Counted from the first letter of the stretch, positions 17,921 to 28,174 are shown. The stretch: 64,000 bases of DNA from Pseudomonas denitrificans (nom. rej.) (GCF_008807415.1 NZ_CP043626.1:5618501-5682500); one strand, 5' to 3'. Made by a program: numbers and translations. The notes: generated by a model from the sequence alone, not told the origin.

Positions 17921-18406
17921 ATGAACCTGGCCAGCCCTCGTTCCCTGTTCTTCCTTGCCTTCCTCGCCTGTGTCGCCTTGCTCGGCACCGGCTTCTACCT
18001 GCAGTACGTGGTTGGGCTGGAGCCCTGCCCGCTGTGCATCCTGCAGCGCATCTTCTTTGCCGGCTGCGGTCTGTTCTCGCTGATCGCCGCGCTGCACGGC
18101 CGTGCCCCGCGTGTGTACTCGCTGCTGATCCTGCTCAGTGCCCTGGGCGGTGCCGGCACCGCGGGCCGTCAGCTCTGGCTGCAGACCCTGCCGCCGGACC
18201 AGCTGCCGTCCTGCCTGCCGCCGCTGGATTTCATGCTCGAGAGCATGCCCTACACGCAGATCCTCTACACCATGTTCCACGGTTCGGCCGACTGCGCCGA
18301 AGTCACCTGGACGCTGCTCGGCATGAGCATTGCGGAGTGGAGCCTGCTGGCCTTCATCGGCTTCGCCCTGTTTGCCATCGTGCAGTTCTTCCGCCGCCGC
18401 GGCTGA
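17921..18406 (+). CDS. dsbB: disulfide bond formation protein DsbB family
   Basis: The 161-residue inner-membrane protein has four membrane helices and the two periplasmic Cys pairs of DsbB: the CPLC motif (LEPCPLCILQRIFF) in the first loop and Cys residues in LPSCLPP and ADCAEVTW in the second. It reoxidises DsbA and passes electrons to ubiquinone. The start at 17921 has GGAG upstream; an in-frame ATG ten codons earlier lacks one. P. aeruginosa has two such genes; this one, next to algQ, corresponds to the copy called dsbH or dsbB2. Confidence 0.93.
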   Translation: MNLASPRSLFFLAFLACVALLGTGFYLQYVVGLEPCPLCILQRIFFAGCGLFSLIAALHGRAPRVYSLLILLSALGGAGTAGRQLWLQTLPPDQLPSCLPPLDFMLESMPYTQILYTMFHGSADCAEVTWTLLGMSIAEWSLLAFIGFALFAIVQFFRRRG

Positions 18407-18428
18407 GCGTCGCATCTCAATTTGCCAT

Positions 18429-18453
18429 GGCCTGCGCCTCTTCGGCGCAGGCC
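18429..18453. terminator. GC hairpin after dsbB
   Basis: Perfect ten-base arms GGCCTGCGCC and GGCGCAGGCC with TCTTC loop, 23 bases after dsbB. There is no T run, so termination may be weak or the hairpin may protect the mRNA end. Confidence 0.5.
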
Positions 18454-18662
18454 AGAGGCGTCGCGGTCTGTCGATTAAACGCTCGTATGAATTTTCCCGT
18501 TGCCGGTGTCTTGAAGGCGATAACGGGCGGGCATACTCTGGTTTTCCACTCCGTCGGAAAGCCGCCGCCGAACAAGCTTCATACATCGCGGACGTCGAGA
18601 ATCGACAGAATATTGTCCCGGGGCGGACCTAGCCGGGACGGCGAAAGGGAAGTGAGGACAAC

Positions 18663-19130
18663 ATGCTCGAGAGCTGCCGTAATGCCCAGGAACGTTGGGG
18701 AGGCGTACACCAGCTGATCGACCGCTGGTTGCGGGATCGACATGAGTTGGTCCGGGCATTCGATTCCCTGGACGGTGTCCAGGCGCCGAAAACCAACGCC
18801 GAAAACCTCCAGAGCTTCTGCCAGCTCCTGCTCGACTACGTGTCGGCGGGACACTTCGAAGTCTACGAACAGCTGATGAACGAGGCGCAGGCCTTCGGCG
18901 ATACGCGCGGCCTGGAACTGGCCAAGCAGATCTACCCGCGCCTGGAAACCATCACCGCCAACGCGCTCAACTTCAACGACCGCTGCGACAACGGCGATTG
19001 CCGTGAAGGCACCTGCCTGACCAGCGAACTGAAAAACCTGCGCCAGCAACTGCACGAACGCTTCGAACTGGAAGACTGCCTGATCGAAGTGCTGCACAAC
19101 TCCCACGAGCAGAAAGCCGTTACGGCCTGA
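18663..19130 (+). CDS. algQ: anti-sigma-70 factor AlgQ (Rsd family)
   Basis: The 155-residue four-helix protein of the Rsd/AlgQ family binds region 4 of RpoD and shifts RNA polymerase toward alternative sigma factors. The N-terminal [23 protein letters not shown] and LCQ-type core ([24 protein letters not shown], shown here only in part) are typical. In P. aeruginosa it also promotes alginate, siderophore and nucleoside-diphosphate-kinase expression. The start has GAAGTGAGG upstream. It is followed by its own terminator and then an unusual non-coding stretch before algP. Confidence 0.95.
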   Translation: MLESCRNAQERWGGVHQLIDRWLRDRHELVRAFDSLDGVQAPKTNAENLQSFCQLLLDYVSAGHFEVYEQLMNEAQAFGDTRGLELAKQIYPRLETITANALNFNDRCDNGDCREGTCLTSELKNLRQQLHERFELEDCLIEVLHNSHEQKAVTA

Positions 19131-19148
19131 GCGAAGGGACCTCCGACA

Positions 19149-19182
19149 ACGGCGCGAGCGCTTGAAGCACTCGCGCCGTTTT
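19149..19182 (+). terminator. intrinsic terminator of algQ
   Basis: Stem AACGGCGCGAG/CTCGCGCCGTT around a loop of about 11 bases, followed by TTCGTTT, 19 bases after the algQ stop. Confidence 0.85.
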
Positions 19183-19781
19183 CGTTTGTGGCGGGTTCGT
19201 GGCGTTCATGCCGATCGGGGACGGAGCTTCAGGTCACGCAGGAGTGTGACTCTGTCCGCGCTGTTTCGAGCCTCGCCCTCTGAGCGCGCAACGCTGAAAA
19301 ACTCGCGCCGTTCGGCAGCTTGCAGAGGTGCTCTCGCCGTCTTTTTCGCGGGATCAATCGCAGCTGAAAATGGGCCGCAACGGTGCCTGCGAGCGGGTGC
19401 TCGCAAGAGCATTTCCACAGTGCTGCGACGGTGATTCTCGCGTCGTGCCGACGCGCCTCGAACGACTGCCAGTCCGCCTTCCTCGGTACTGCTGCGTGTT
19501 GCGCGAAAGGCTCTGCGACGGGCGTTTGCGGCCAGCTCTGAAAATTTATTTTTCACCCTCAAACGCCCGCGCCACGGGCGTTTGCGCTGCCTGGCCGATT
19601 GCGCCAACGGAACCAAGTGCGTGGGCCAGCGTCTTTGAGGGAGTGAAAAAACGCGCCTTCGCGCACTGCTGAAAACCCCTGAAGCCAATGCCTGCTGCGG
19701 CCTGCAGCACCATAGGGACATTGGCGAGAGGCCATCAGCGGGGCTAGTATGGGCGCAACCACGTCCGCCAGGAGGCACGTC
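19183..19781. other. gene-free algQ-algP spacer with alternative hairpin arms
   Basis: Six hundred bases with no convincing gene; the frames crossing it lack ribosome sites and family character. It is richer in A/T than its neighbours. It contains CTGAAAA several times (near 19293, 19363, 19537 and 19671) and a direct repeat of ACGGGCGTTTGCG at 19518-19530 and 19574-19586 with the complementary arm CAAACGCCCG at 19560-19569 between. As I recall, P. aeruginosa has an FKBP-type isomerase gene between algQ and algP; none is present here. It may hold an RNA gene or the algP leader. Confidence 0.45.
19560..19584. repeat. perfect hairpin sharing one arm with an upstream copy
   Basis: Arms CAAACGCCCG (19560-19569) and CGGGCGTTTG (19575-19584) with a CGCCA loop. 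An identical right arm at 19519-19528 could pair with the same left arm across a 31-base AT-rich loop. Two mutually exclusive folds are therefore possible. Confidence 0.6.
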
Positions 19782-20966
19782 ATGTCGGCCAACAAGAAAC
19801 CCGTCACTACCCCTCTGCACCTGCTGCACCAGTTGTCCAACAGTCTGATCGAACACCTCGAAGGTGCCTGCAAGCAGGCGCTCGTCGATTCCGAAAAGCT
19901 GCTCGCCAAGCTCGAGAAACAACGCGGCAAGGCTCAGGAGAAGCTGCACAACGCACGCAGCAAGCTGCAGGACGCGACCAAGGCCGGCAAGGCGAAGGCG
20001 CAGGCCAAGGCCAAGTCGAGCATCGCTGAGCTCGATGGCGTGCTGGATGTTCTGAAGACCCGCCAGACTGAAACCCGTGCCTACATCGCCAACCTCAAGC
20101 GCGATGTGCAGGAAAGCCTCAAGCTCGCCCAGGGCGTGACCAAGGTGAAGGAAGCCGCTGGCAAATCCCTCGCTACCCGCAAGCCGGCTGCCGCCGCTGC
20201 CAAACCGGTCGCCAAGGCTGCCGCTAAACCCGCTGCCAAACCGGCTGCCAAGCCCGCCGTGAAAGCTGCCGTCAAGCCTGCTGCGAAGCCGGCCGCCAAG
20301 GTTGCCGCTGCCAAGCCTGCTGCCGCGAAAGCTGCTGCCAAGCCGGCCGCCAAACCGGCTGCCAAGGCTGCCGCCAAGCCCGCTGCAAAACCCGCTGCAA
20401 AACCTGCAGCCAAGCCGGCCGCCAAGACTGCTGCAGCCAAGCCCGCCGCTGCCAAGCCCGCCGCTGCCAAGCCTGCCGCTAAACCGGCTGCGAAGCCTGC
20501 TGCGAAAGCCGCCGCCAAGCCGGCAGCCAAACCCGCTGCCGCTGCCGCCAAACCGGCCGCCAAGCCCGCCGCTAAACCGGCTGCGAAGCCTGCTGCGAAA
20601 GCCGCTGCCAAACCCGCCGCGAAGCCGGCCGCCAAGCCTGCTGCCGCCAAGCCTGCCGCTGCCGCCAAACCGGCTGCCAAGCTTGCCGCGAAGCCCGCTG
20701 CCGCTGCCAAGCCGGCTGCCAAATCCGCCGCTAAACCGGCTGCCAAACCGGCCGTGAAAGCCGCAGCCAAGCCGGCCGCAAAACCGGCCGCCAAGCCTGC
20801 AGCCAAACCGGCTGCGGCCAAGCCTGCCGTCGCTGCAAAACCGGCCGCTCCGGCTGCCCCGAGCGCACCGGCTGCCCAGCCGACCGCTCCGGCCGCTACC
20901 CCGGTTGCCAGCGCCACTGCGGCACCGGCTGCTCCGGCCAGCAGCAACTCCTCCAGCGCTTCCTAA
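19782..20966 (+). CDS. algP: AlgP (AlgR3), histone-H1-like protein with KPAA repeats
   Basis: The 394-residue protein has a Lys-rich helical N-terminal domain (1-130) and a C-terminal tail built almost wholly of tandem Lys-Pro-Ala-Ala units (about residues 135-365), ending in Ala/Pro/Ser. The tail resembles eukaryotic histone H1. In P. aeruginosa AlgP binds DNA and affects algD transcription, and the repeat number varies between mucoid and non-mucoid isolates. The start at 19782 has CAGGAGG upstream; an in-frame ATG 11 codons earlier does not. The repeat is highly biased (GCC/GCT/AAG/CCG codons) and prone to expansion or assembly collapse. Confidence 0.95.
   Translation: MSANKKPVTTPLHLLHQLSNSLIEHLEGACKQALVDSEKLLAKLEKQRGKAQEKLHNARSKLQDATKAGKAKAQAKAKSSIAELDGVLDVLKTRQTETRAYIANLKRDVQESLKLAQGVTKVKEAAGKSLATRKPAAAAAKPVAKAAAKPAAKPAAKPAVKAAVKPAAKPAAKVAAAKPAAAKAAAKPAAKPAAKAAAKPAAKPAAKPAAKPAAKTAAAKPAAAKPAAAKPAAKPAAKPAAKAAAKPAAKPAAAAAKPAAKPAAKPAAKPAAKAAAKPAAKPAAKPAAAKPAAAAKPAAKLAAKPAAAAKPAAKSAAKPAAKPAVKAAAKPAAKPAAKPAAKPAAAKPAVAAKPAAPAAPSAPAAQPTAPAATPVASATAAPAAPASSNSSSAS
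20185..20850 (+). repeat. imperfect 12-base tandem repeat coding for KPAA
   Basis: Roughly fifty-plus in-register copies of a 12-base unit coding for Lys-Pro-Ala-Ala, with synonymous variation and occasional extra AA or KAA units. It lies inside algP. This is a coding minisatellite, not a CRISPR array, because there are no spacers. Confidence 0.9.
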
Positions 20967-20969
20967 GGC

Positions 20970-21434
20970 TCAGGAGAGGCTCGCCGCGGTGCGCAGGGTT
21001 TCCCGCGCATCGCGGCGCAAGCCGCCCGCTTCGCCTGCCGCGGCTTCCAGCCAGCGTGCCAGGTCCTCCGCTTCACCCCGTGGCCAATCCTGCGCCACCG
21101 TCTCCAGTCTCCCCAGCAGCACCTGTTCCGCTTCCAGTTCGAGCTGCTTGATTCGCTCGCGCAATGGCGCCAGCTGCGCATCCTGCTTCGCCGATTGCTG
21201 CCAGCGCTGACGTAGCGAACGCAACGGCACAACCACCTCTTCGCGCCATCCCTGCGCCGTGCTTTCCAGCTCGTTCATTCGCGACGCTTCGAAGGCCACT
21301 CCAGTGCTGCCCAGCCACGCCGCAGCGAGCAGCAGGCAGACGTCCGCGCCGCCTTCCTGCAGGGCCAGGCAAGCCGCCTCAACCCCAGGGCGGGCGTAGA
21401 GTTTCAGTGCATACGACCAGACATCATCAGACAT
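20970..21434 (-). CDS. TIGR02444-family protein of unknown function
   Basis: The 154-residue protein is of the small gammaproteobacterial family I know as TIGR02444. The N-terminus WSYALKLYARPGVEAACLALQEGGADVCLLL is the recognisable core (quoted only as its opening WSYALKLYARPGVE), followed by a helical Arg/Glu-rich half (RQRWQQSAKQDAQLAPLRERI). It looks cytoplasmic and all-alpha. It ends four bases beyond algP on the opposite strand, and is divergent from the ABC-F gene with only 47 bases between, so both promoters are very compact or overlapping. Function unknown. Confidence 0.8.
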   Translation of the reverse strand: MSDDVWSYALKLYARPGVEAACLALQEGGADVCLLLAAAWLGSTGVAFEASRMNELESTAQGWREEVVVPLRSLRQRWQQSAKQDAQLAPLRERIKQLELEAEQVLLGRLETVAQDWPRGEAEDLARWLEAAAGEAGGLRRDARETLRTAASLS

Positions 21435-21481
21435 AGAGCACCCACAGCGATTGCCAGGCGAAGCTGATAAACTCCGCCGCC

Positions 21482-23391
<1,910 letters not shown>

Positions 23392-23392
<1 letters not shown>

Positions 23393-23955
23393 TGGACGAT
23401 GTGAACCTGCTGGTGGCGTGGAGCGAACCGCTGCTGCGCGGCGGGCAGATCATCCTCGTCCTGCTGCTGGCGTGGCTGGTGCAGCGCGTGGTGACGCGCG
23501 CCGTCAGTCGCCTGGGTGAACGCTACCCGATGCCGCCGGAGCTGCTGCTGCCGCTGCGCGGCGGCCTGCGCTGGCTGATCATGGGCTCGGCGGTAATGCT
23601 GGTGCTGGAGCGCCTGGGCGTTTCCGCCGATGTGCTCTGGGCTGCGCTGACCGGCTTCGCCGCCGTTGCGGCGGTGGCCTTCTTCGCCATCTGGAGCGTG
23701 CTCTCCAACCTGTTCTGCGCGCTGATGATCTTCACCATGGGCCCGTTCCGCCTGGGCGATCGCGTGGAAGTCATCGAGTCCGCCGACAAGCCCGGCGTGA
23801 AGGGCCGGGTGATCGCAATCAACCTGCTCTACACCACCCTGGAGGAAGTCGCCGAGGACGGCACCCCTGGCGCGCTGCTGCAAGTGCCGAACAACCTGTT
23901 CTTCCAGAAGGCCATCCGCCGCTGGCGCGGCCCGAATTTCCCCACCACCCCCTGA
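23392..23955 (+). CDS. small MscS-family mechanosensitive-channel protein
   Basis: The 187-residue membrane protein has about three helices, then the conserved MscS pore-exit/beta domain (SNLFCALMIFTMGPFRLGDRVEVI region; PFRLGDRVEV is diagnostic). The large C-terminal vestibule of E. coli MscS is mostly missing, so this is a short form. It probably protects against osmotic downshift, though channel activity is unproven. The start is the ATG at 23392 overlapping the yheS stop; a GTG three bases earlier is less likely. terC follows after 29 bases. Confidence 0.85.
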
Positions 23956-23984
23956 CCCCTTGACCCCCAACGGACATCCCCACT

Positions 23985-24743
23985 ATGGAATGGCTCACTA
24001 GCCCTGAGATCTGGGTTGCCTTTCTGACCCTGACTGCCCTGGAAATCGTACTGGGCATCGACAACATCATCTTCATCTCGATCCTGGTTGGCCGCCTGCC
24101 GCCCGCCCAGCAACCCAAGGCGCGTTTCTTCGGCCTGGCGCTGGCGATGGGCACGCGTATCCTGCTGCTGCTGTCGATCACCTGGGTGATGCGCCTGACG
24201 GCCGACCTGTTCACGGTGTTCGACCACGGCATCTCCGGGCGCGACCTGATCCTGTTCTTCGGTGGCCTGTTCCTGCTGTTCAAGAGCACCATGGAAATCT
24301 TCCACAGCCTCGAAGGTGCGGAAGAGGGCGGCCAGCAAGGCGGCAAGTCCCGCGGCTTCATGGGCATCATCATCCAGATCGCGATCATCGACATCGTCTT
24401 CTCGCTGGACTCGGTGATCACCGCCGTGGGCCTGGTGCAGCACGTACCGGTGATGGTCGCGGCCATCGTCATCTCGGTCGGCGTGATGATGCTGTCGGCC
24501 GGCACCATCAGCGCCTTCATCGAGAAGCACCCGTCGCTGAAGATGCTCGCGCTGTCGTTCCTCATCGTGGTCGGCACCGTGCTGATCGCCGAGGCCTTCG
24601 AGATCCACGTGCCCAAGGGCTACGTGTACTTCGCCATGGCCTTCTCGCTGGCAGTGGAGGCGATCAACATCCGCCTGCGCGGCGCCCTGGCGCGCAAGCG
24701 CGGCGAGGAGCCGGTGAAGCTGCGCAAGGACATCCCGAGCTGA
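23985..24743 (+). CDS. TerC-family membrane protein
   Basis: The 252-residue protein has seven to eight hydrophobic segments and the TerC-family acidic motifs EIVLGIDNIIF (helix 1) and IDIVFSLDSVITAVG (mid-protein), whose Asp residues are thought to bind metal. Family members are linked to tellurite resistance and Mn2+ export during exoenzyme metalation. This gene has no tellurite cluster around it, so a housekeeping metal role is more likely. The start is ATG 29 bases after the MscS stop; a terminator follows. Confidence 0.9.
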   Translation: MEWLTSPEIWVAFLTLTALEIVLGIDNIIFISILVGRLPPAQQPKARFFGLALAMGTRILLLLSITWVMRLTADLFTVFDHGISGRDLILFFGGLFLLFKSTMEIFHSLEGAEEGGQQGGKSRGFMGIIIQIAIIDIVFSLDSVITAVGLVQHVPVMVAAIVISVGVMMLSAGTISAFIEKHPSLKMLALSFLIVVGTVLIAEAFEIHVPKGYVYFAMAFSLAVEAINIRLRGALARKRGEEPVKLRKDIPS

Positions 24744-24765
24744 TCGGTCTGTCGTGAAACGAAAA

Positions 24766-24794
24766 AGCCCGGCCCAGTGCCGGGCTTTCTGTTT
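24766..24794 (+). terminator. intrinsic terminator of terC
   Basis: Perfect eight-base stem AGCCCGGC/GCCGGGCT with CCAGT loop, then TTCTGTTT, 23 bases after the stop. Confidence 0.88.
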
Positions 24795-24912
24795 GGCGCT
24801 CCGGCGACGGTCATCCGACCTTCGTCGGCCAGGCTGGGCGAGTCGGCGCGACTGAGGCACACTGGCTCCCCGTAACAAATTATTGCGCCTGCCTGGCGCC
24901 GTGAGGTCAGCA

Positions 24913-25542
24913 ATGCTCGCCAGTACCTGGTTCGCCTTCTTCATCGCCTGCTGGGTGATCAGCCTGTCGCCCGGCGCCGGGGCCATTGCCTCGATGTCCT
25001 GCGGGCTGCAATACGGCTTCTGGCGCGGTTACTGGAATGCCCTGGGCCTGCAGATCGGCCTGGCGCTGCAGATCGCGATCGTCGCTGCAGGCGTCGGCGC
25101 GCTGCTCTCGGCCTCGGCAGTGGCGTTCAGTGCGATCAAGTGGTTCGGCGTGGTGTACCTGGTCTACCTCGCGTACCGCCAGTGGACCGCTGCCCCGCAG
25201 GTGATGGCAGCGAGCGGCGAGCGCCCTATCGGCCGGCCGCTGACCCTGGTGCTGCGCGGCTTCCTGGTCAACGCCAGCAACCCCAAGGCGGTGATCTTCA
25301 TGCTCGCGGTGCTGCCGCAGTTCGTCGACCCGCACCGTCCGATGGCGATCCAGTACGTGATCATGGGCGCCACCATGATCACCGTGGACCTGATCGTCAT
25401 GGCCGGCTACACCGGCCTGGCCGCGCGCGTGCTGCGCGCTCTGCGCTCGCAGCGCCAGCAGCGGGTGATGAATCGGACTTTCGCGACCCTCTTCGTGGGC
25501 GCCGCCGCACTGCTCGCCACCGTCCGCCGCGCACCGGCCTGA
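24913..25542 (+). CDS. LysE/RhtB-family exporter
   Basis: The 209-residue protein has six membrane helices and the LysE/RhtB opening SLSPGAGAIASMSCGLQYG with the conserved Pro-Gly pair, and the mid-protein GFLVNASNPKAVIFMLAVLPQF, typical of homoserine/threonine-type effluxers (both shortened). Such proteins export amino acids or their lactones. The start at 24913 has GAGGTC upstream; a frame extension of ten codons has none. It is a single gene with no regulator next to it. Confidence 0.9.
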   Translation: MLASTWFAFFIACWVISLSPGAGAIASMSCGLQYGFWRGYWNALGLQIGLALQIAIVAAGVGALLSASAVAFSAIKWFGVVYLVYLAYRQWTAAPQVMAASGERPIGRPLTLVLRGFLVNASNPKAVIFMLAVLPQFVDPHRPMAIQYVIMGATMITVDLIVMAGYTGLAARVLRALRSQRQQRVMNRTFATLFVGAAALLATVRRAPA

Positions 25543-25562
25543 GGGGGATTTCCTGGCTCCGG

Positions 25563-25580
25563 AGCGCTCTTGTGAGCGCT
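25563..25580 (+). terminator. hairpin after the LysE-family gene
   Basis: Seven-base arms AGCGCTC/GAGCGCT with TTGT loop, 20 bases after the stop. No T run. A second short palindrome GGACA-TT-TGTCC at 25598-25609 lies between it and the FTR1 gene. Confidence 0.45.
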
Positions 25581-25646
25581 TCGGACGCAACTCTGCGGGA
25601 CATTTGTCCTTGCATAGACGGAAACCTGAGGTGACAATTTAACCTC

Positions 25647-25659
25647 TTTCATTCTCATT
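25647..25659. promoter_or_regulatory. possible Fur box before the FTR1 gene
   Basis: Read on the minus strand the site AATGAGAATGAAA agrees with nine of thirteen bases of the Fur core AATGATAATCATT. It lies 11 bases before the start of the iron permease gene, so Fur repression is plausible. Inference from similarity only. Confidence 0.35.
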
Positions 25660-25670
25660 TACCTTTCCGT

Positions 25671-27572
25671 ATGCGCCCCTCCAAACTTTTCGTCTGGCTG
25701 TTGCCGCTGGTCGGTCTCTTCAGCCTTGGAGCTCACGCCGACACGGCTGTCGACCCCTCCCAAGCCCTTCACCTGCTCAGCTATCTCGCTGCCGACTACC
25801 CGGCCACCGTCACTGACGGCAAGGTCGTGGACGAGAGCGAATACAAGGAGCAGCTGGAGTTCGTCGGCAATCTGCAGGCGCTGATCGTCACCCTGCCGGC
25901 CGCCCCCGAACGCGCCGACCTGGAAAAGGACGCCGCCAGCCTCAAGCAGGCCATCGAGCAGCGCCTCCCCGGCAAGCAGGTCGCCCAGCAGGCCCGTCAT
26001 CTGGAGGCGCGCGTCGCCGATATCTACCAGGTGGTGCAGACCCCTTCGATCACCCCGGACCCGACTCGCGCCGCCGAGATCTACACCCAGCAGTGCTCGA
26101 TCTGCCACGGTGACGCCGGCAAGGGCGACGGACCGGCGGGCATCGGCCTGGAGCCGCCGCCGGCCAACCTGACCGACCGCGCGCGCCTCGACCAGCTGAG
26201 TCTGTATGACCTGCGCAACGTCATCGGCCTGGGTGTTTCCGGCACCGACATGCCGGCCTTCGCCGACCAGCTCGACGAGCGTCAGCGCTGGGACCTGGCG
26301 TCCTATATCGCCGGCCTCAGTGCCGGTCAGGCCAAGGCCGATCCGGCCCACGCCTACCCGCTGGCGACCCTCTCGACCCAGACCCCGGCCGATGTCGCCG
26401 AGCGCGATGGCGAGGCGGCGGCCGAGAGCTTCCGTGCCCTGCGTGCCCACCCGCCGCTGGAGCACCGTGGTCCGGCGCAGCAGATCGACTACACCTCCGC
26501 GACCCTGGACAAGAGCTTCGCCGTGTACCGCTCCGGCGATCACGATCAGGCCTACGACCTGTCCGTGGCGGCCTACCTGGAAGGCTTCGAGCTGGTGGAA
26601 AGCTCGCTGGACAACGTCGACGCCGACCTGCGCAAGGCCACCGAGAAGCAGCTGATGGCCTACCGTCAGGCGCTGCGTGACGGCCTGCCGGAAGCCGAAG
26701 TGGCTCAGCAGCTGGCACTGGCCAAGGCCAAGCTGGCGGACGCCGCCAAGGCCCTGAGCGGCGACTCGCTGAGCACCTCCATCAGCTTCGTCTCGGCCCT
26801 GCTGATCCTCCTGCGCGAAGGCGTGGAAGCGATCCTGGTGCTGGCCGCGATCCTCGCCTTCCTGCGCAACACCGGGCAGGAGAAGGCCGTGCGCGGCGTC
26901 CACATCGGCTGGGGCCTGGCCTTCGTTGCCGGCTTCGCCACCTGGGCAGTCGCCGCCTACGTCATCGACATCGGCGGCGCCCAGCGCGAGCTGATGGAAG
27001 GCTTCACCTCGCTGTTCGCCTGCGTGATGGTGCTCTGGCTCGGCGTGTGGATGCACGACCGCCGCCACGCCGCCGCCTGGCAGGACTACATCCGCAGCAG
27101 CCTGGTGGGCGGCGGTGGCCGCTTCGGCTTCGCGGTGCTGGCGTTCTTCTCGGTCTACCGCGAGCTGTTCGAGGTCATCCTGTTCTACGAGACCCTCTGG
27201 CTGCAGGCCGGCCCGGCCGGTCACAACGCAGTGATCGCTGGTGCGGGCACCGCCGTGGTGATCCTGATCGCCATCGCCTTCGTGATCCTGCGTGGCTCGG
27301 CGAAGCTGCCGCTGAAGCTGTTCTTCACCGTCAACGCTGCGCTGCTGTGCGCCCTGTCGGTGGTCTTCGCCGGCCACGGCGTGGTCGCCCTGCAGGAAGC
27401 CGGCGTGATCGGTACCCGCCCGGTGCCCTTCTTCGACTTCGACTGGCTCGGCATCAAGGCCGACGCCTACTCGCTGTCGGCCCAGGCCGTGGCGCTGGTG
27501 GCGGTGGCCGTGCTCTACGGACGCAGCTACTTCTCCGAGCGCCGCAAGGCCGCCGAGATCGCCTCGTCCTGA
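25671..27572 (+). CDS. FTR1-type iron permease with N-terminal cytochrome c domain
   Basis: The 633-residue protein has a signal peptide (1-23), a helical region, a cytochrome c domain with CxxCH haem site at 142-146 (CSICHGDAGKG), another helical periplasmic region, then a C-terminal FTR1 permease with about seven helices. Both REXXE iron motifs are present: LLREGVEAILVLAA and VYRELFEVILFYE. FTR1 permeases take up iron after oxidation of Fe2+, and here the fused haem domain may pass electrons in that step, without separate EfeO/EfeB proteins. A candidate Fur box lies upstream. The fusion is known in Pseudomonas. Single gene, followed by a strong terminator. Confidence 0.9.
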   Translation: MRPSKLFVWLLPLVGLFSLGAHADTAVDPSQALHLLSYLAADYPATVTDGKVVDESEYKEQLEFVGNLQALIVTLPAAPERADLEKDAASLKQAIEQRLPGKQVAQQARHLEARVADIYQVVQTPSITPDPTRAAEIYTQQCSICHGDAGKGDGPAGIGLEPPPANLTDRARLDQLSLYDLRNVIGLGVSGTDMPAFADQLDERQRWDLASYIAGLSAGQAKADPAHAYPLATLSTQTPADVAERDGEAAAESFRALRAHPPLEHRGPAQQIDYTSATLDKSFAVYRSGDHDQAYDLSVAAYLEGFELVESSLDNVDADLRKATEKQLMAYRQALRDGLPEAEVAQQLALAKAKLADAAKALSGDSLSTSISFVSALLILLREGVEAILVLAAILAFLRNTGQEKAVRGVHIGWGLAFVAGFATWAVAAYVIDIGGAQRELMEGFTSLFACVMVLWLGVWMHDRRHAAAWQDYIRSSLVGGGGRFGFAVLAFFSVYRELFEVILFYETLWLQAGPAGHNAVIAGAGTAVVILIAIAFVILRGSAKLPLKLFFTVNAALLCALSVVFAGHGVVALQEAGVIGTRPVPFFDFDWLGIKADAYSLSAQAVALVAVAVLYGRSYFSERRKAAEIASS

Positions 27573-27590
27573 GGCGATAGCTGAGCGATA

Positions 27591-27621
27591 CACGACGGCC
27601 AGTGCGATACTGGCCGTCGTG
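27591..27621 (+). terminator. hairpin terminator of the FTR1 gene
   Basis: Perfect 13-base arms CACGACGGCCAGT/ACTGGCCGTCGTG with GCGAT loop, followed by CTTTCT. It sits 18 bases after the stop and 25 bases before the next start. Confidence 0.85.
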
Positions 27622-27646
27622 CTTTCTGGAGATTGGTTTTCCGATT

Positions 27647-28117
27647 ATGCGTATCTGGATCGATGCCGACGCCTGCCCGCGCGCGGCCAAGGAACTGGTG
27701 GCCAAGTTCGCCCTCAAGCGCAAGCTCGAGGTGGTGATGGTCGCCGGCCAGCCCGTGGCCAAGCCGCCGTTCGCCTGCGTCAGCCTGATAGTGGTGCCCA
27801 GCGGGATGGACGCCGCCGACGATTACCTGGTGGAGCAGGCCGAGCCCGGCGACCTGGTGATCTGCAGCGACGTGCCGCTGGCCGACCGGCTGGTGAAGAA
27901 GGGCGTCGATGCGCTGGACCCGCGTGGCCGCGAGTTCGACGAGAAGAACATGGGCGAGCGCCTGGCCGTGCGCAACCTGTTCACCGACTTGCGCGAACAG
28001 GGGCAGGTGGGGGGAGGGCAGGCGCCCTACGGCGACAAGGACCGCCAGGCCTTCGCCAACGGCCTGGACCGGCTGCTGACGCGCCTGCTGCGCGAGGCGG
28101 AGAGCCGCAAGGGCTGA
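27647..28117 (+). CDS. yaiI: UPF0178 family protein YaiI
   Basis: The 156-residue protein opens with MRIWIDADACPRAAKEL, the hallmark of the UPF0178 (YaiI/YqxD) family, a PIN-like fold with acidic residues at the likely active site. DLVICSDVPLADRL and GREFDEKNMGERLA further match. Family function is unknown; a nuclease-like role is suggested by the fold. The start at 27647 places the signature at the N-terminus. Cytoplasmic single gene. Confidence 0.9.
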   Translation: MRIWIDADACPRAAKELVAKFALKRKLEVVMVAGQPVAKPPFACVSLIVVPSGMDAADDYLVEQAEPGDLVICSDVPLADRLVKKGVDALDPRGREFDEKNMGERLAVRNLFTDLREQGQVGGGQAPYGDKDRQAFANGLDRLLTRLLREAESRKG

Positions 28118-28131
28118 TCTGGCACAAAACG

Positions 28132-28158
28132 AAAACGCCCGGCATTGCCGGGCGTTTT
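28132..28158. terminator. bidirectional terminator between yaiI and elbB
   Basis: Stem AAAACGCCCGGC/GCCGGGCGTTTT with ATT centre, lying between converging genes. Confidence 0.93.
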
Positions 28159-28174
28159 GCGTTCAGTGTACCGC

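Noticed and set aside
19162..19672. Two short plus-strand frames and one minus-strand frame in the algQ-algP gap
   Set aside because: They overlap each other, lack ribosome sites and show no domain; one runs through the algQ terminator.
20185..20850. Possible CRISPR-like array
   Set aside because: Units are contiguous 12-base coding repeats without spacers.
20081..20947. Ala/Gly-rich minus-strand frame in algP
   Set aside because: It is the complement of the KPAA repeat; the repetitive sequence keeps all frames open.
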